The notes beneath the pieces were generated by a model that saw only the letters and a program-made list of their open reading frames with translations, ran no database searches and was not told where the DNA came from. The translations under genes and the position numbers were made by a program. Shown piece by piece: positions 6,909 through 15,333 of a stretch of 26,450 nucleotides of DNA. This DNA is from JABMRP01 sp964444795 (GTDB taxonomy: Bacteria > Planctomycetota > Planctomycetia > Pirellulales > Thermoguttaceae): contig CAYUIQ010000119.1 in assembly GCA_964444795.1 (NCBI GenBank), positions 1 through 26,450 on the forward strand, in the 5' to 3' direction. The first letter of the stretch is position 1. Every line of letters starts with the position of its first letter.

Positions 6909-9900
6909 CTATTCATCTCCCAGACAAACGATCGCCCCGTCGCGCGTCGATACGAAGAGCCGGCCGCCGGCCGCGGCCATGCCGTCCCATACGGGCGGGG
7001 CATCGAGCGGCAGGTTGCCGAGCGCCTTCCCATTGGCGCTGGAAACGACTTCGATTCGACCCTCGGCCCCCGATGCGGCGGGCGGTTCGCTGGAATCGGG
7101 ACGGTTGGTTGTGCCGATGAAAAGCACCTCGCCGCAACGCACCATCGCCCTTGGTCTTTGCGGAAGGGGGACGGTCCACGACGGGCCGGTCGTGGTTTCT
7201 TGCCCTTGCGACCGTTTCTCGAAGTCGGGTAGCCGGCTCGACGGGTCGTCCGTGTCGGGACGTGGCCGGGCAAAGACGGAATACTGGTATTCCTGCCCCT
7301 TTCCTCCCCGGCGTACCCCCCAAACCGTCTTGTCGCCCAGCGCCAGCAACACGCCGTACGGCACGGCCAGGCTCTTGGCGACGATCCACGGATAGGCGAC
7401 CGGGGTGCGGCTGAAGTCGCCCGTGCCGGTGACCCAATACGACCGGTTGTGCTCTCGGCCGTCGAGCAGGCTGGAGGTCGAGAAGAGATGGGGGAGCTTC
7501 TCCTCTTGTGGTTTCAATCGGTCGTCGAATTGTAGATGACGCATGAAGATCGATCCGCCCTCGGCCGTCAGCACGTCGGTGGTCGCGCCGCGCATGGAAA
7601 ACGCATCGCTTCGGTCGGGGGCGAGAAACGTCTTATAGTCGGTTTGGTTCTGCGAGAACCGGTTGTCCATCTTCTGACGCTGCTCTTCGGGCGGCCGCTG
7701 GATGACTTCCGCCGGACGGCTCGAAAGCCGGGTCCGGCAGATCATGCGGCCGGTGTGAGGCTCCAATCCCAGCAGAACGATCCCGTCGTCGAGATGCGAG
7801 GATCGGCCCGCGGCCACGTACGCGATCCCCTCGTGCATGAGCACGCTGCCATGGACCGGCCAGAGCGATTCGATCTGTTCGTAGGCCACGGCACCGGTCG
7901 CCCGCGGAGCGGCGCGGAACCGCCAGACGAGTTGGCCGTCGGAGGCCCGAAGACAATAGACCCAACCGTCGCGGGAGCCGAACAGGGCAAGGCCGGCGTA
8001 GAGCGTCGGCGGTGAATCGATGCGTCCACCCGCGGTGAATTGCCATAGGGACTCGCCCGTTTTGGCATCCAGCGCATGCACGGTATGCGCATCGATCTGG
8101 GCGACAAACAGACGGCCGTCGGCAACCGTCGCCGCGCTGATCCGTCCACCGAGATCGACCTTCCAGAGCTTCGCCGCAGTCACGGGTACCTCCGTCGTGG
8201 TGGAACCCGAGCGAGCCGAGTCGCCCCGATAGGTCGGCCAAGCTTCCGAAAGCGGAGAGCCGACAGCCGATCGCGGCGTTTCCTGTTCCTCATAAGCCGG
8301 CCCCCGCTCCAGTCGTCCTGCATCGTCCGCTTTCCGCCTTCCACTTTCCGCTTTTCCTTCCGGGGCCAATGCCCAGAAGCCGTTGAGCTTGGCTTCCATG
8401 TAACATCCGCAAGAATGGGGCGGGGCATAGATCAGCCCGTTGCACGGCGTGACGCCGACCCGGCACGTTCCCCGCACCCAGTTGTTGCGCGAGTGGCCAC
8501 CGCCGGTCAGATCGAACATCTCGACGCCCCGCTTGGCGGTGATGATGTACTTGCTGGTCGCCTTGCCGGGGAAACACCGGTAATGATGCCCGGCGGTCCA
8601 CAGGTCCTCCAACACGGGCCGCGTCTTCTGGATCTTTCCGGTGCGCAAATCGCGGGGACTGGCGAACGCCGGCCCGAGCCAGACGAGGCCGTCGGAGATG
8701 TAAATCTCGCCCGGCATACTCTCCAGCCCGGGCAGATAGTCGGTCGTCCAGAGGACGCTGCCGTCTTCGGCCGACAGCGCGGCCAGTTTCCCACCGTAGT
8801 CATGCACACGCGGATGCGAGCCGAGATACTCATACTTGTCGCGGTCCAAAACGGTCGGATCTCCTCCTCCGTACGAGCAAATCACGACCCCGTCCTTGAC
8901 CAGCAGCCTCTCGCGCGGCCAGCGCAACTTGGTCCGCTTTCCCGCTCCCTCAGGAACGAAACGCCACAGCGAGCGACCGTCATCGACCGCGAGGCAGTGG
9001 ACGCCGGCGTCGGTGCGAATGAAGACTCGATCGCCGGACGCGGCCAGTGTGAGCGGCACGATCGGCTCTTTCGAGTCCGTGTCCCATTGCCAAAGCAGCG
9101 CCGCGGTACCGGCGCGCATCGCCCGAAGCGCATTTTGCCCCGTCACCATCAACAGCGTGTCTTCATACTTGATCACCTCCCGCAAGTCCTCGGTTCCCTC
9201 GTACGATCGGAGCACATCGCCCGTGGCTCCGTCCAGCGCGCTAAGCGGCCGGTCCGTTCCGAGTTTGGCGAAGACCGATTCTCCGTCGGCGATTATCCCT
9301 CGCCACAGTTGCTCCAAGCGGCGCTCGAAGAGCGTCGTTTCGATCGGCACCTTCCACAGCAGCACGCCGCTGAACGCATCCCGGGCGGTCAGCATCCACC
9401 GGCTGGGCACGCCCATGTTCGAGGACGCCGTCTCGTCGACCATGTAGTAGAGTCGCCCGCCGGCAGAGACGACCGCCCGAACCGATGGATTCGTGCCCTT
9501 GTCGGCGTGATGGTGTCGGGTCCACGTGGGACCGGCCAACCACTGCATCCGCCGCGGAGGCCCCACGACGGTGTCTTCGGCCAGGGCGTTATTGTCCGGA
9601 CCGTGGAGGAAGTGGGTCCACTCGTCGATCTCGTCCGGCCGGGGTTTGACCGCCCGGCTCCAAGCGTCGTCCCGCTTGATACACGCCACGCCGCCGGGCG
9701 CCAGCACGCGCATCACCTCCGCCATGGGCACGTCGCCGAGACGCTCGGCCACCACGAGGTTGACAAGATTATCGACCAATGGCACCCGGCGGCCGTCGAA
9801 CGTATCGACCGACACCTTGCCATAGAGCCCGAGCGAGCGGATGTGTTGCCGGGCCTTTGCCACGTTGGCCGGATCGACGTCGAGCCCCCGTACGACGAAA

Positions 9901-10103
9901 CTCTCGCCGGAGCAGAGATCCGCCGTGAGCCGGCCGTCGCCGCACCCGAGATGGACGACCAGCCCGCCCCGAACATCGGACTGGGCCAAGAACCGACTGG
10001 CCGACGCACCGTCCTCGGCCCAGGCGGCCGAGCCGCAAAGCACTATGAGCAGCCCGATCATTGCCGCCGGAACGATGCGCGTTGCCGTGCAGGATTTCGC
10101 CAT
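6909..10103 (-). CDS. Exported methyltransferase-like domain fused to PQQ-type beta-propeller
   Basis: A 1064-residue protein. The signal peptide (about 1-29, ending SAAWA) is followed by a class I SAM-methyltransferase-like domain (about 38-170): VHLGCGDGR (50-58) is motif I, RGLDVDPANV supplies the acidic residue of motif II, and VMRVLAPGG is the late motif. From about 175 to the end run PQQ/BamB-like propeller blades with phrases such as DGRSLWRF, TGESLWQF and DGQLVWRF. A low-complexity linker (about 580-620) splits the propeller into two halves; part of it is encoded by a purine-rich repeat. The architecture appears in planctomycete genomes, but why an exported protein should keep a SAM-binding motif is unclear. 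It may be a scaffold or bind another ligand. AAGGA eight bases upstream supports the ATG at 10103. The gene is convergent with the esterase and appears monocistronic. Confidence 0.82.
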   Translation of the reverse strand: MAKSCTATRIVPAAMIGLLIVLCGSAAWAEDGASASRFLAQSDVRGGLVVHLGCGDGRLTADLCSGESFVVRGLDVDPANVAKARQHIRSLGLYGKVSVDTFDGRRVPLVDNLVNLVVAERLGDVPMAEVMRVLAPGGVACIKRDDAWSRAVKPRPDEIDEWTHFLHGPDNNALAEDTVVGPPRRMQWLAGPTWTRHHHADKGTNPSVRAVVSAGGRLYYMVDETASSNMGVPSRWMLTARDAFSGVLLWKVPIETTLFERRLEQLWRGIIADGESVFAKLGTDRPLSALDGATGDVLRSYEGTEDLREVIKYEDTLLMVTGQNALRAMRAGTAALLWQWDTDSKEPIVPLTLAASGDRVFIRTDAGVHCLAVDDGRSLWRFVPEGAGKRTKLRWPRERLLVKDGVVICSYGGGDPTVLDRDKYEYLGSHPRVHDYGGKLAALSAEDGSVLWTTDYLPGLESMPGEIYISDGLVWLGPAFASPRDLRTGKIQKTRPVLEDLWTAGHHYRCFPGKATSKYIITAKRGVEMFDLTGGGHSRNNWVRGTCRVGVTPCNGLIYAPPHSCGCYMEAKLNGFWALAPEGKAESGRRKADDAGRLERGPAYEEQETPRSAVGSPLSEAWPTYRGDSARSGSTTTEVPVTAAKLWKVDLGGRISAATVADGRLFVAQIDAHTVHALDAKTGESLWQFTAGGRIDSPPTLYAGLALFGSRDGWVYCLRASDGQLVWRFRAAPRATGAVAYEQIESLWPVHGSVLMHEGIAYVAAGRSSHLDDGIVLLGLEPHTGRMICRTRLSSRPAEVIQRPPEEQRQKMDNRFSQNQTDYKTFLAPDRSDAFSMRGATTDVLTAEGGSIFMRHLQFDDRLKPQEEKLPHLFSTSSLLDGREHNRSYWVTGTGDFSRTPVAYPWIVAKSLAVPYGVLLALGDKTVWGVRRGGKGQEYQYSVFARPRPDTDDPSSRLPDFEKRSQGQETTTGPSWTVPLPQRPRAMVRCGEVLFIGTTNRPDSSEPPAASGAEGRIEVVSSANGKALGNLPLDAPPVWDGMAAAGGRLFVSTRDGAIVCLGDE
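8326..8361. repeat. Purine-rich short repeats inside the propeller gene
   Basis: Read on the coding (minus) strand, this segment is a run of degenerate 10-11-base units of the form GGAAAGCGGA / GGAAAGTGGA. It codes for a charged linker (KAESGRRKAD) between the two propeller halves. It resembles intergenic low-complexity repeats rather than propeller sequence and was probably inserted or expanded in frame. Confidence 0.5.
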
Positions 10104-10140
10104 GATCTTGGTCCTTTGGTTTGGATCGTGGGAGTAATGT

Positions 10141-10180
10141 GTAGCCGTTTAGCCCGGGCACTTGTGCCCGGCGCTGCGGA
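10141..10180. repeat. Third copy of the GGGCAC hairpin repeat
   Basis: The segment contains CCGTTTAGCCCGGGCACTTG followed by TGCCCGGCG, nearly identical to the two copies at 1867-1961. It sits about 40 bases upstream of the propeller gene start. The outer CCGTTTAGCC part also recurs without the hairpin at 67-83 and 18008-18023, both on the opposite strand. Confidence 0.7.
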
Positions 10181-10518
10181 GGACGAATGCCCCTCTATCA
10201 TGCCACGGTCGCATCCGGTTTTCTATGGATGAGCGACGAAAGCGGTCGTGCGCCAGATCACCCAGCTTTCGCATATCCCCCTCTCGCTATTTCTTGCCCG
10301 GTGAATATTCTCCCCACGGGTGGACCTTTCCCACGACGCCGATATATTGCGGAATAGACGCATTTCTTCGCTGGGCGCGAACTTGGCGGAGAGAAGGTGA
10401 CAGCCACGAAATCTGGCGAAACTGGAGAAGATAACGAGCGGCGGTCCGCCTAACTTACCCGAAATTGGCGGTTATCCCTTTTTCCGGCTTAGCCATCGCG
10501 GAGCACGGGAGAAGCAAC
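10181..10518. other. Intergenic region upstream of the acetyltransferase
   Basis: About 340 bases between divergent genes. The only signal seen is the promoter candidate at 10321-10348. A 90-codon frame from 10162 has no family resemblance or ribosome site and is not called. Confidence 0.4.
10321..10348 (+). promoter_or_regulatory. Candidate promoter for the acetyltransferase/PHP-propeller pair
   Basis: TGGACC (4 of 6) and TATATT (5 of 6) are separated by 16 bases. Transcription would start near 10355, leaving a leader of about 165 bases before the TTG start at 10519, which is long but possible. Confidence 0.3.
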
Positions 10519-11055
10519 TTGCAGATACGAGAAGCGGACGAGTCGGACTTGAATGATGTGCTACGCGTCGAACGTGAAGCGTTCGGTAATGACCAAATAG
10601 CCAAACTGGTTGAAGAACTGTTGGATGATCCCAGCGCTAGGCCTCTGACATCCTTGCTCGCTTTCCAAGGTGATCGAGCCGTGGGGCACATTCTCTTCTC
10701 TTCGGCACACCTGGTCGATACCGAAGACACGGTTTCGATCGCGATTCTGGCTCCGTTGGCCGTTGTGCCCGATGCCCAGAAACAGGGAGTTGGCGGCAGA
10801 CTCATTCAACGAGGATTGGAGCTAATGTCGGAATCCGGGGTGGAGCTTGTGTTTGTACTCGGTCATCCTGGATACTATCCACGCCATGGTTTCGAACCAG
10901 CGGGGTGTCTTGGCTTCGAGGCGCCCTATCCCATTCCAAATATCCACGCAGACGCGTGGATGGTCCAGTCCCTTCGTCCGGGAGTCATGGGCTCCGCTGC
11001 GGGGAAGGTCGTCTGCGCGGATGCCTTGGATGAGCCTGAGCACTGGCGAGAATAG
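10519..11055 (+). CDS. GNAT-family N-acetyltransferase (YhbS-like)
   Basis: A 178-residue cytoplasmic acetyltransferase that would move an acetyl group from acetyl-CoA to an amine; the acceptor is unknown. It begins with the family-typical (M)QIREADESDLNDVLRVE, then VGHILFSSAHL, IAILAPLAVVPDAQKQGVGG (the acetyl-CoA pyrophosphate loop Q-x-x-G-V-G-G) and the YhbS-like end VLGHPGYYPRHGFEPA. The TTG at 10519 is preferred over a TTG at 10465 because GGGAGA lies six bases before it and homologues start at this point. Its TAG stop overlaps the AGGAGA ribosome site of the next gene, so the two are probably co-transcribed and perhaps translationally coupled. Confidence 0.85.
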   Translation: MQIREADESDLNDVLRVEREAFGNDQIAKLVEELLDDPSARPLTSLLAFQGDRAVGHILFSSAHLVDTEDTVSIAILAPLAVVPDAQKQGVGGRLIQRGLELMSESGVELVFVLGHPGYYPRHGFEPAGCLGFEAPYPIPNIHADAWMVQSLRPGVMGSAAGKVVCADALDEPEHWRE

Positions 11056-11066
11056 GAGAATTCACG

Positions 11067-14000
11067 ATGAAACGACGGACCTTCTTTCTACTGTCGACCG
11101 TGGTTGTTCCGGGGCTTTCCGGCGCGATGTTGGCGGTTTGGGCCTTGTCGCTGGGGCCGAAGGACAACGAGCCGACAAAATGGACGCGACCGGTGCCCGA
11201 CTTGAGCCAGGCAACCACGGCCACGATGCCTATAGGATTGGTCACGCTGCGGATCGACTTCCGCAGCAAGGGTCCGGTCGGGGCCAAAGTGAAAACCACG
11301 TGGGACGGCCAGTTGACCGTTTCCGAAGGCCGCGTTGCCGGTCTGCGCCATTGGCAGGCCGATCCGCGAAACACGATCGAGGGCAATTCGTGGAAATTGT
11401 CCACACGACATGCGATTCCCTGGAACTCGCAACAGCGCAAGCGAGGTCACGAGCTGATGCCGCTGAAAGACGGTTCGCTGGTCGTCGAGCTGACCGGCAC
11501 GTCGGCCGATACGCGGTTGGACTTCAAGACGGCCGGCGGTGATTTCTCCTTCACGCTGGGGGAAGTCGAGTTCGGCACATTCAAACCGTTCCACAAGGGG
11601 CTCGTTCGGGTTGCGCGAATGGCCAATACGAGGACTATTCTCTCGGCGCCCAGCGAAGACGATTTCGCACGGGCAGCCAGTGGTCCCGACGGCAAGCTGT
11701 ACGTCGCCTACGTCGCATTCACCCACGGTGCCGACTTCCAGAAGCGGCTGGTCGTGGAGAAGGAGCCCGAGTCGTTCGACTCGCTGGCCCAACCGACCGG
11801 CGGCGATCAGGTGTTGCTGCTTGCGTTGGCCGACGGCAAGTGGACCGGCCCGATACCGGCGACTCCAGCCGGCGAGGACGTCTATCGCACGGCATTGGCG
11901 ATCGACGGGTTTGGCCGCGTGTGGGTCTTCTGGTCGGCAAAGCGGGAGGGAAACTGGGACCTGTTTGCGCGATGCTGGGAAGACGGCAATTGGCTCGACA
12001 CCGTGCGGCTGAGCACCAGCGCGGGCCCCGACATTTTCCCCGCCGCGACCACCGACTCCGAGGGCCGCGTGTGGGTCGCCTGGCAGTCGTTCGACGGCGA
12101 CAACTCCGACATCCTCGTCACGCACCAACAGAGCAAGGGATTCGCCGAGCCGATCCGCGTGGCCGCCGCCGCCGGCAACCAGTGGACGCCCGCCGTGGCC
12201 GCTTCGTCCGACGGCCGCGTGGCGGTGGCCTGGGATACGTACCAGCAGGGCAATTACGATGTTTACTGCCGCATCGGGTCCGTCGATGGTTTTGGCAAGC
12301 CGATCGCCATTGCCACCAGCCAACGGGCCGAGATGCGACCCACGGCGACGTTCGACGGCCAGAACCGCCTTTGGGTGGCCTACGAGGACTCGCCCGAGAA
12401 ATGGGGGAAAGACTGGGGGGCCATGGAAAAGGAAGGCGTGGCTCTCTACCAGGGCCGATCCGTGCAAGCCCGGGTGTGGGCCGAGGGCCAACTGTGGCGT
12501 CCGGCCGAGGATCCGGCCGCGGCATTCATTCCCGGAAATCGCACAAATCCAAAGCGTCCCAATCAGCAAAAACTGGCGATCCCCCGGCTGACAACCGACG
12601 CCAAGGGCCGTGTCTGGCTGGCCGTTCGCTCGCCGCGCCTCGGTACGCGGCTGGGCGTGGGCACGGCCTTCTTTGAACACGTCGCCTGGTACGAGGGAAA
12701 CCGCTGGTCGGCCGAGATCATCTGCCCGGCGACCGACAACATCCTCGACAACCGCCCCGCCCTGGTTCCCCGGTCCGACGGGCGGATCACACTGGTCACG
12801 TCGACCGACGGCCGTTTCGCCACCGGAGGTCGTCTACCGCAATGGTTTGTGCGCGCGCTGCGTCAAAAGGGCGAGCAGATCGCCTTCCAGAAACCGCTGG
12901 AAACACCGTGGCCCGACCCGGTCAATAACGAACTGGTGATGGCCGAGTTCGGGCCCGCGCCGGGTGTGGCGCCGAAGAAGACCGAACTGACGCCGCTGGA
13001 ATCTCCTGGCGTCGTTCCCACCTCTCCGGCGGCTATCAAGGAGGCCGACGACGTGGCTGCCGCGCGGGCCGCTCGGACCACGGTCGGCGGCAAGCCGGTG
13101 CGCCTGTTGCGGGGCGAGTTTCATCGCCACACCGAGCTATCGGGCGACGGCGGCGGCGACGGGCTGCTGTTGGACATGTGGCGTTACGGAATCGACGCGG
13201 CCTGCCTCGACTGGATCGGCAACGGCGACCACGACAACGGCAACGGCCGCGAGTACTCCTGGTGGATCACCCAAAAGACGACCGATATCTTCCGGGTAGC
13301 CGGTGCGTTTACCCCTCTGTACACGTACGAGCGAAGCTGCTTGTATCCCGACGGGCATCGCAACGTGGTCTTCCCCCGGCGCGGTATCCGCACGCTGCCG
13401 CGGCTCAAGGGGCAACTGGGCAAAGCGATGGACGATCTGCCGCAAGAGGCCAAGCGGCCCGCCACGCCCGACACGCGGATGCTCTACCGCTACCTGGCCC
13501 AGTTCGACGGCATTTGCGCCAGCCACACCAGCGGCACCGACATGGGCACCGACTGGCGGGACAACGACACGGTGGTCGAACCGATCGTCGAGATCTACCA
13601 GGGCTGCCGCCAAAACTACGAGATGCCCGGCGCACCGCGCTCTAACACGGCCGACCATTCGATCGGCGGCTGGCGTCCGTTCGGGTTCGTTTCGCTGGCT
13701 CTGCAAAAGGGCTACCGGCTCGGTTTCCAGGCCTCCAGCGATCACATCTCGACCCACATCAGCTACTGTAACGTCTGGGCCGAGGACTTTTCGCCCGAGG
13801 CCATCTACACGGCGATGAAGAACCGCCACGTCTACGGCGCCACCGACAACATCATCGCCGACGTCCGCTGCGGCAAACATTTCATGGGCGACGAGTTCAC
13901 CACCGACGCCAAGCCCACGCTCGACATCCACCTGATCGGCACCCGGCCCTTTGCCAAGGTCCACGTCATCCGTGACGGCAAGTACGCCTACACGACCGAG

Positions 14001-14141
14001 CCGAACAAAAGGGAGGTGAAATTGCAGTGGACCGACTTCAACCCCAAGCCCAACACGACGGTCCACTATTACGTCCGCGGCGAGCAAGAAGACGGCGAGT
14101 TGGTCTGGGTCTCGCCAATGTGGATTCGGTACGAGCCGTGA
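11067..14141 (+). CDS. Exported beta-propeller protein with C-terminal PHP-like metalloesterase domain
   Basis: A 1024-residue protein with an N-terminal signal or anchor (about 6-28, after KRR). Residues of about 210-540 hold propeller-like repeats carrying the recurring phrase GRVWVAW (near 281, 331, 512 and elsewhere, for example SEGRVWVAWQSF and GQNRLWVAYEDS), like sialidase or lectin propellers. From about 684 a PHP-like domain begins with GEFHRHTELSGDG (H686, H688), followed by GNGDHDNG, CASHTSGTD and QASSDHISTH, which supply further His and Asp metal ligands. The enzyme could cleave phosphoesters at the cell surface while the propeller binds the target, but no substrate is evident. AGGAGA seven bases upstream supports the ATG. 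It lies 11 bases behind the acetyltransferase. Confidence 0.8.
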   Translation: MKRRTFFLLSTVVVPGLSGAMLAVWALSLGPKDNEPTKWTRPVPDLSQATTATMPIGLVTLRIDFRSKGPVGAKVKTTWDGQLTVSEGRVAGLRHWQADPRNTIEGNSWKLSTRHAIPWNSQQRKRGHELMPLKDGSLVVELTGTSADTRLDFKTAGGDFSFTLGEVEFGTFKPFHKGLVRVARMANTRTILSAPSEDDFARAASGPDGKLYVAYVAFTHGADFQKRLVVEKEPESFDSLAQPTGGDQVLLLALADGKWTGPIPATPAGEDVYRTALAIDGFGRVWVFWSAKREGNWDLFARCWEDGNWLDTVRLSTSAGPDIFPAATTDSEGRVWVAWQSFDGDNSDILVTHQQSKGFAEPIRVAAAAGNQWTPAVAASSDGRVAVAWDTYQQGNYDVYCRIGSVDGFGKPIAIATSQRAEMRPTATFDGQNRLWVAYEDSPEKWGKDWGAMEKEGVALYQGRSVQARVWAEGQLWRPAEDPAAAFIPGNRTNPKRPNQQKLAIPRLTTDAKGRVWLAVRSPRLGTRLGVGTAFFEHVAWYEGNRWSAEIICPATDNILDNRPALVPRSDGRITLVTSTDGRFATGGRLPQWFVRALRQKGEQIAFQKPLETPWPDPVNNELVMAEFGPAPGVAPKKTELTPLESPGVVPTSPAAIKEADDVAAARAARTTVGGKPVRLLRGEFHRHTELSGDGGGDGLLLDMWRYGIDAACLDWIGNGDHDNGNGREYSWWITQKTTDIFRVAGAFTPLYTYERSCLYPDGHRNVVFPRRGIRTLPRLKGQLGKAMDDLPQEAKRPATPDTRMLYRYLAQFDGICASHTSGTDMGTDWRDNDTVVEPIVEIYQGCRQNYEMPGAPRSNTADHSIGGWRPFGFVSLALQKGYRLGFQASSDHISTHISYCNVWAEDFSPEAIYTAMKNRHVYGATDNIIADVRCGKHFMGDEFTTDAKPTLDIHLIGTRPFAKVHVIRDGKYAYTTEPNKREVKLQWTDFNPKPNTTVHYYVRGEQEDGELVWVSPMWIRYEP

Positions 14142-14173
14142 GGGGGAAGGGACGAATCATCCCAGCGTGTATC

Positions 14174-14437
14174 ATGTCTGAATATACAGTACTTCGACAC
14201 ATTGTCTTGGGTGCCAGTCATCAACCTACGGGACGGACTCGGCATTACCGGGGGACCGAAGAACTCGCGCCTCCATCGGAACTGAGGATTGTCCAGTTCC
14301 CCGACGACGATGGATTCTACCTTCTCTACTTCGATCAAGATGGTCTGGAAACAACGGATACATACCATGACTCGCTGAAGGAAGCCATGGGCCAAGCAGA
14401 ATGGGAGTTTGGAGTGCGTGATGACGAATGGCAGTGA
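14174..14437 (+). CDS. Small conserved-looking hypothetical protein
   Basis: An 87-residue protein without signal peptide or membrane segment. It is acidic and aromatic-rich: the middle reads RIVQFPDDDGFYLLYFDQDG and the end AMGQAEWEFGV, which looks like a small alpha-beta fold of one hairpin and one amphipathic helix. Similar small proteins are, to my recollection, scattered through planctomycete and cyanobacterial genomes without known function. The ATG at 14174 has no clear ribosome site; a longer open frame from 14027 overlaps the PHP-propeller gene and is not favoured. It lies 32 bases after that gene and could be read from the same message. The palindromic repeat at 14450 follows directly. 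Confidence 0.6.
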   Translation: MSEYTVLRHIVLGASHQPTGRTRHYRGTEELAPPSELRIVQFPDDDGFYLLYFDQDGLETTDTYHDSLKEAMGQAEWEFGVRDDEWQ

Positions 14438-14449
14438 GAGAAAAGTCGA

Positions 14450-14530
14450 GTAGGGTGCGTCGCGACGCACCAACAAAGTCCAAGACGTCCTTTCCTCCAA
14501 AGACTCGTTGTGCGTCATGACGCATCCTAC
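14450..14530. repeat. Palindromic MITE-like repeat
   Basis: The left end GTAGGGTGCGTCGCGACGCA and the right end, read in reverse complement as GTAGGATGCGTCATGACGCA, are 18/20 identical and form an inverted pair around about 40 bases. Each end is also a self-palindrome (GGTGCGTCG-CGACGCACC at 14454-14471; TGCGTCA-TGACGCA on the right). Double nested palindromes of this kind are widespread as non-autonomous repeats in bacteria with large genomes. Confidence 0.75.
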
Positions 14531-14586
14531 GGAACTTCGGCTCCCTCCTTCCTCTGCTCCCTTCTGTTCAAGAAAACAAAGCTTGG

Positions 14587-14617
14587 AACAGGAGGAAACG
14601 GAGAAGACAGAGAAGAG
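14587..14617. repeat. Purine-rich low-complexity stretch
   Basis: An A/G-rich run built on GGAGGAAACGGAGAAGACAG lies just upstream of the membrane methyltransferase gene. Comparable GAGGAAACAGAG-type stretches recur between genes in planctomycetes and verrucomicrobia, as far as I recall. Its AGGAGG core is a chance ribosome-site look-alike about 55 bases from the next start codon. Confidence 0.35.
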
Positions 14618-14650
14618 TAACTTGAGAGCAAGCCTGCCGAGAACCTCCCC

Positions 14651-15265
14651 ATGCCCCATCCCACGTTCACAATCGTCTACCTCATCGGCCTGGTCATCGG
14701 CTGCGGCGTTCGGGCCGTGTATGCGCGGCGTCGGAGAAACGCCCGGGATCGTCGCTTCACGATCACCGAGGGCATCTTGCTGGGTTTGGCCGGCGTGGGG
14801 TTGCAGATTGTGCCGTTGGTTTATGTGTTTGGGCCGTGGCTTGATTTTGCCGATTATGGTCTGCCCGTGCCGTGGGCCGTGACGGCCGGATCGTTGGGCA
14901 CGGTGCTGTTTGCCGCGGCGCTGTGGCTGCTATGGCGTTCGCACGTCGATCTGGGGCGCAACTGGTCGGCGTTGGTCGAGATTCAGGCCGAACACACGCT
15001 AGTCACCGGAGGCGTTTACCGGCGGATTCGCCATCCGATGTACACCGCCCATTGGCTTTGGGCGATGGCCCAAGCGCTGCTGCTGCAGAACTGGATCGCC
15101 GGCTGGTCGTTCATCGTCACCTTCCCGCCTCTTTACCTGCTGCGCGTGGGCCGCGAAGAACGGGCCATGCTCGACCACTTCGGCGACGCGTATCGGCAAT
15201 ACATGGCCCAAACGGGGCGCATGTGGCCGCGGCGGGGTGGCCCATTGGAGCAGAACCCAGAATAA
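14651..15265 (+). CDS. Isoprenylcysteine carboxyl methyltransferase (ICMT)-like membrane methyltransferase
   Basis: A 204-residue integral membrane protein with about five hydrophobic segments (roughly residues 5-24, 37-60, 75-96 and two in 125-165). The C-terminal half holds the ICMT/phospholipid methyltransferase signature: NWSALVEIQ, then LVTGGVYRRIRHPMYTAHW, then GREERAMLDHFGDAYRQYM. Relatives use S-adenosylmethionine to methylate carboxyl groups or lipids at the membrane; the bacterial substrate is generally unknown. The ATG at 14651 lacks an obvious ribosome site, but no other in-frame start precedes the first membrane segment. It is convergent with the metallopeptidase-like gene. Confidence 0.82.
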   Translation: MPHPTFTIVYLIGLVIGCGVRAVYARRRRNARDRRFTITEGILLGLAGVGLQIVPLVYVFGPWLDFADYGLPVPWAVTAGSLGTVLFAAALWLLWRSHVDLGRNWSALVEIQAEHTLVTGGVYRRIRHPMYTAHWLWAMAQALLLQNWIAGWSFIVTFPPLYLLRVGREERAMLDHFGDAYRQYMAQTGRMWPRRGGPLEQNPE

Positions 15266-15272
15266 GAACGCA

Positions 15273-15294
15273 CTGCCAAACCGGAGCTTGGCAG
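15273..15294. terminator. Stem-loop between convergent genes
   Basis: CTGCCAA pairs with TTGGCAG across an 8-base loop, in the 68-base gap between two converging stop codons. No U-run follows on either strand, so a terminator role rests mainly on position. Confidence 0.35.
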
Positions 15295-15333
15295 CGCGAT
15301 CGACGGCCGATGAACTCAAGCCATGCCGGCGGC

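Noticed and set aside
8076..10232. 718-codon open frame on the plus strand
   Set aside because: It is the antisense shadow of the methyltransferase-propeller gene, which has a signal peptide, ribosome site and clear domains.
10162..10434. 90-codon plus-strand frame in the gap before the acetyltransferase
   Set aside because: No ribosome site or family resemblance, and it begins in a repeat.
11088..12680. 530-codon minus-strand frame
   Set aside because: It is antisense to the propeller-PHP gene and its translation has no family resemblance.
14587..14605. AGGAGG as ribosome site of the membrane methyltransferase
   Set aside because: It lies about 55 bases before the start codon, too far to act, and belongs to a purine-rich repeat.
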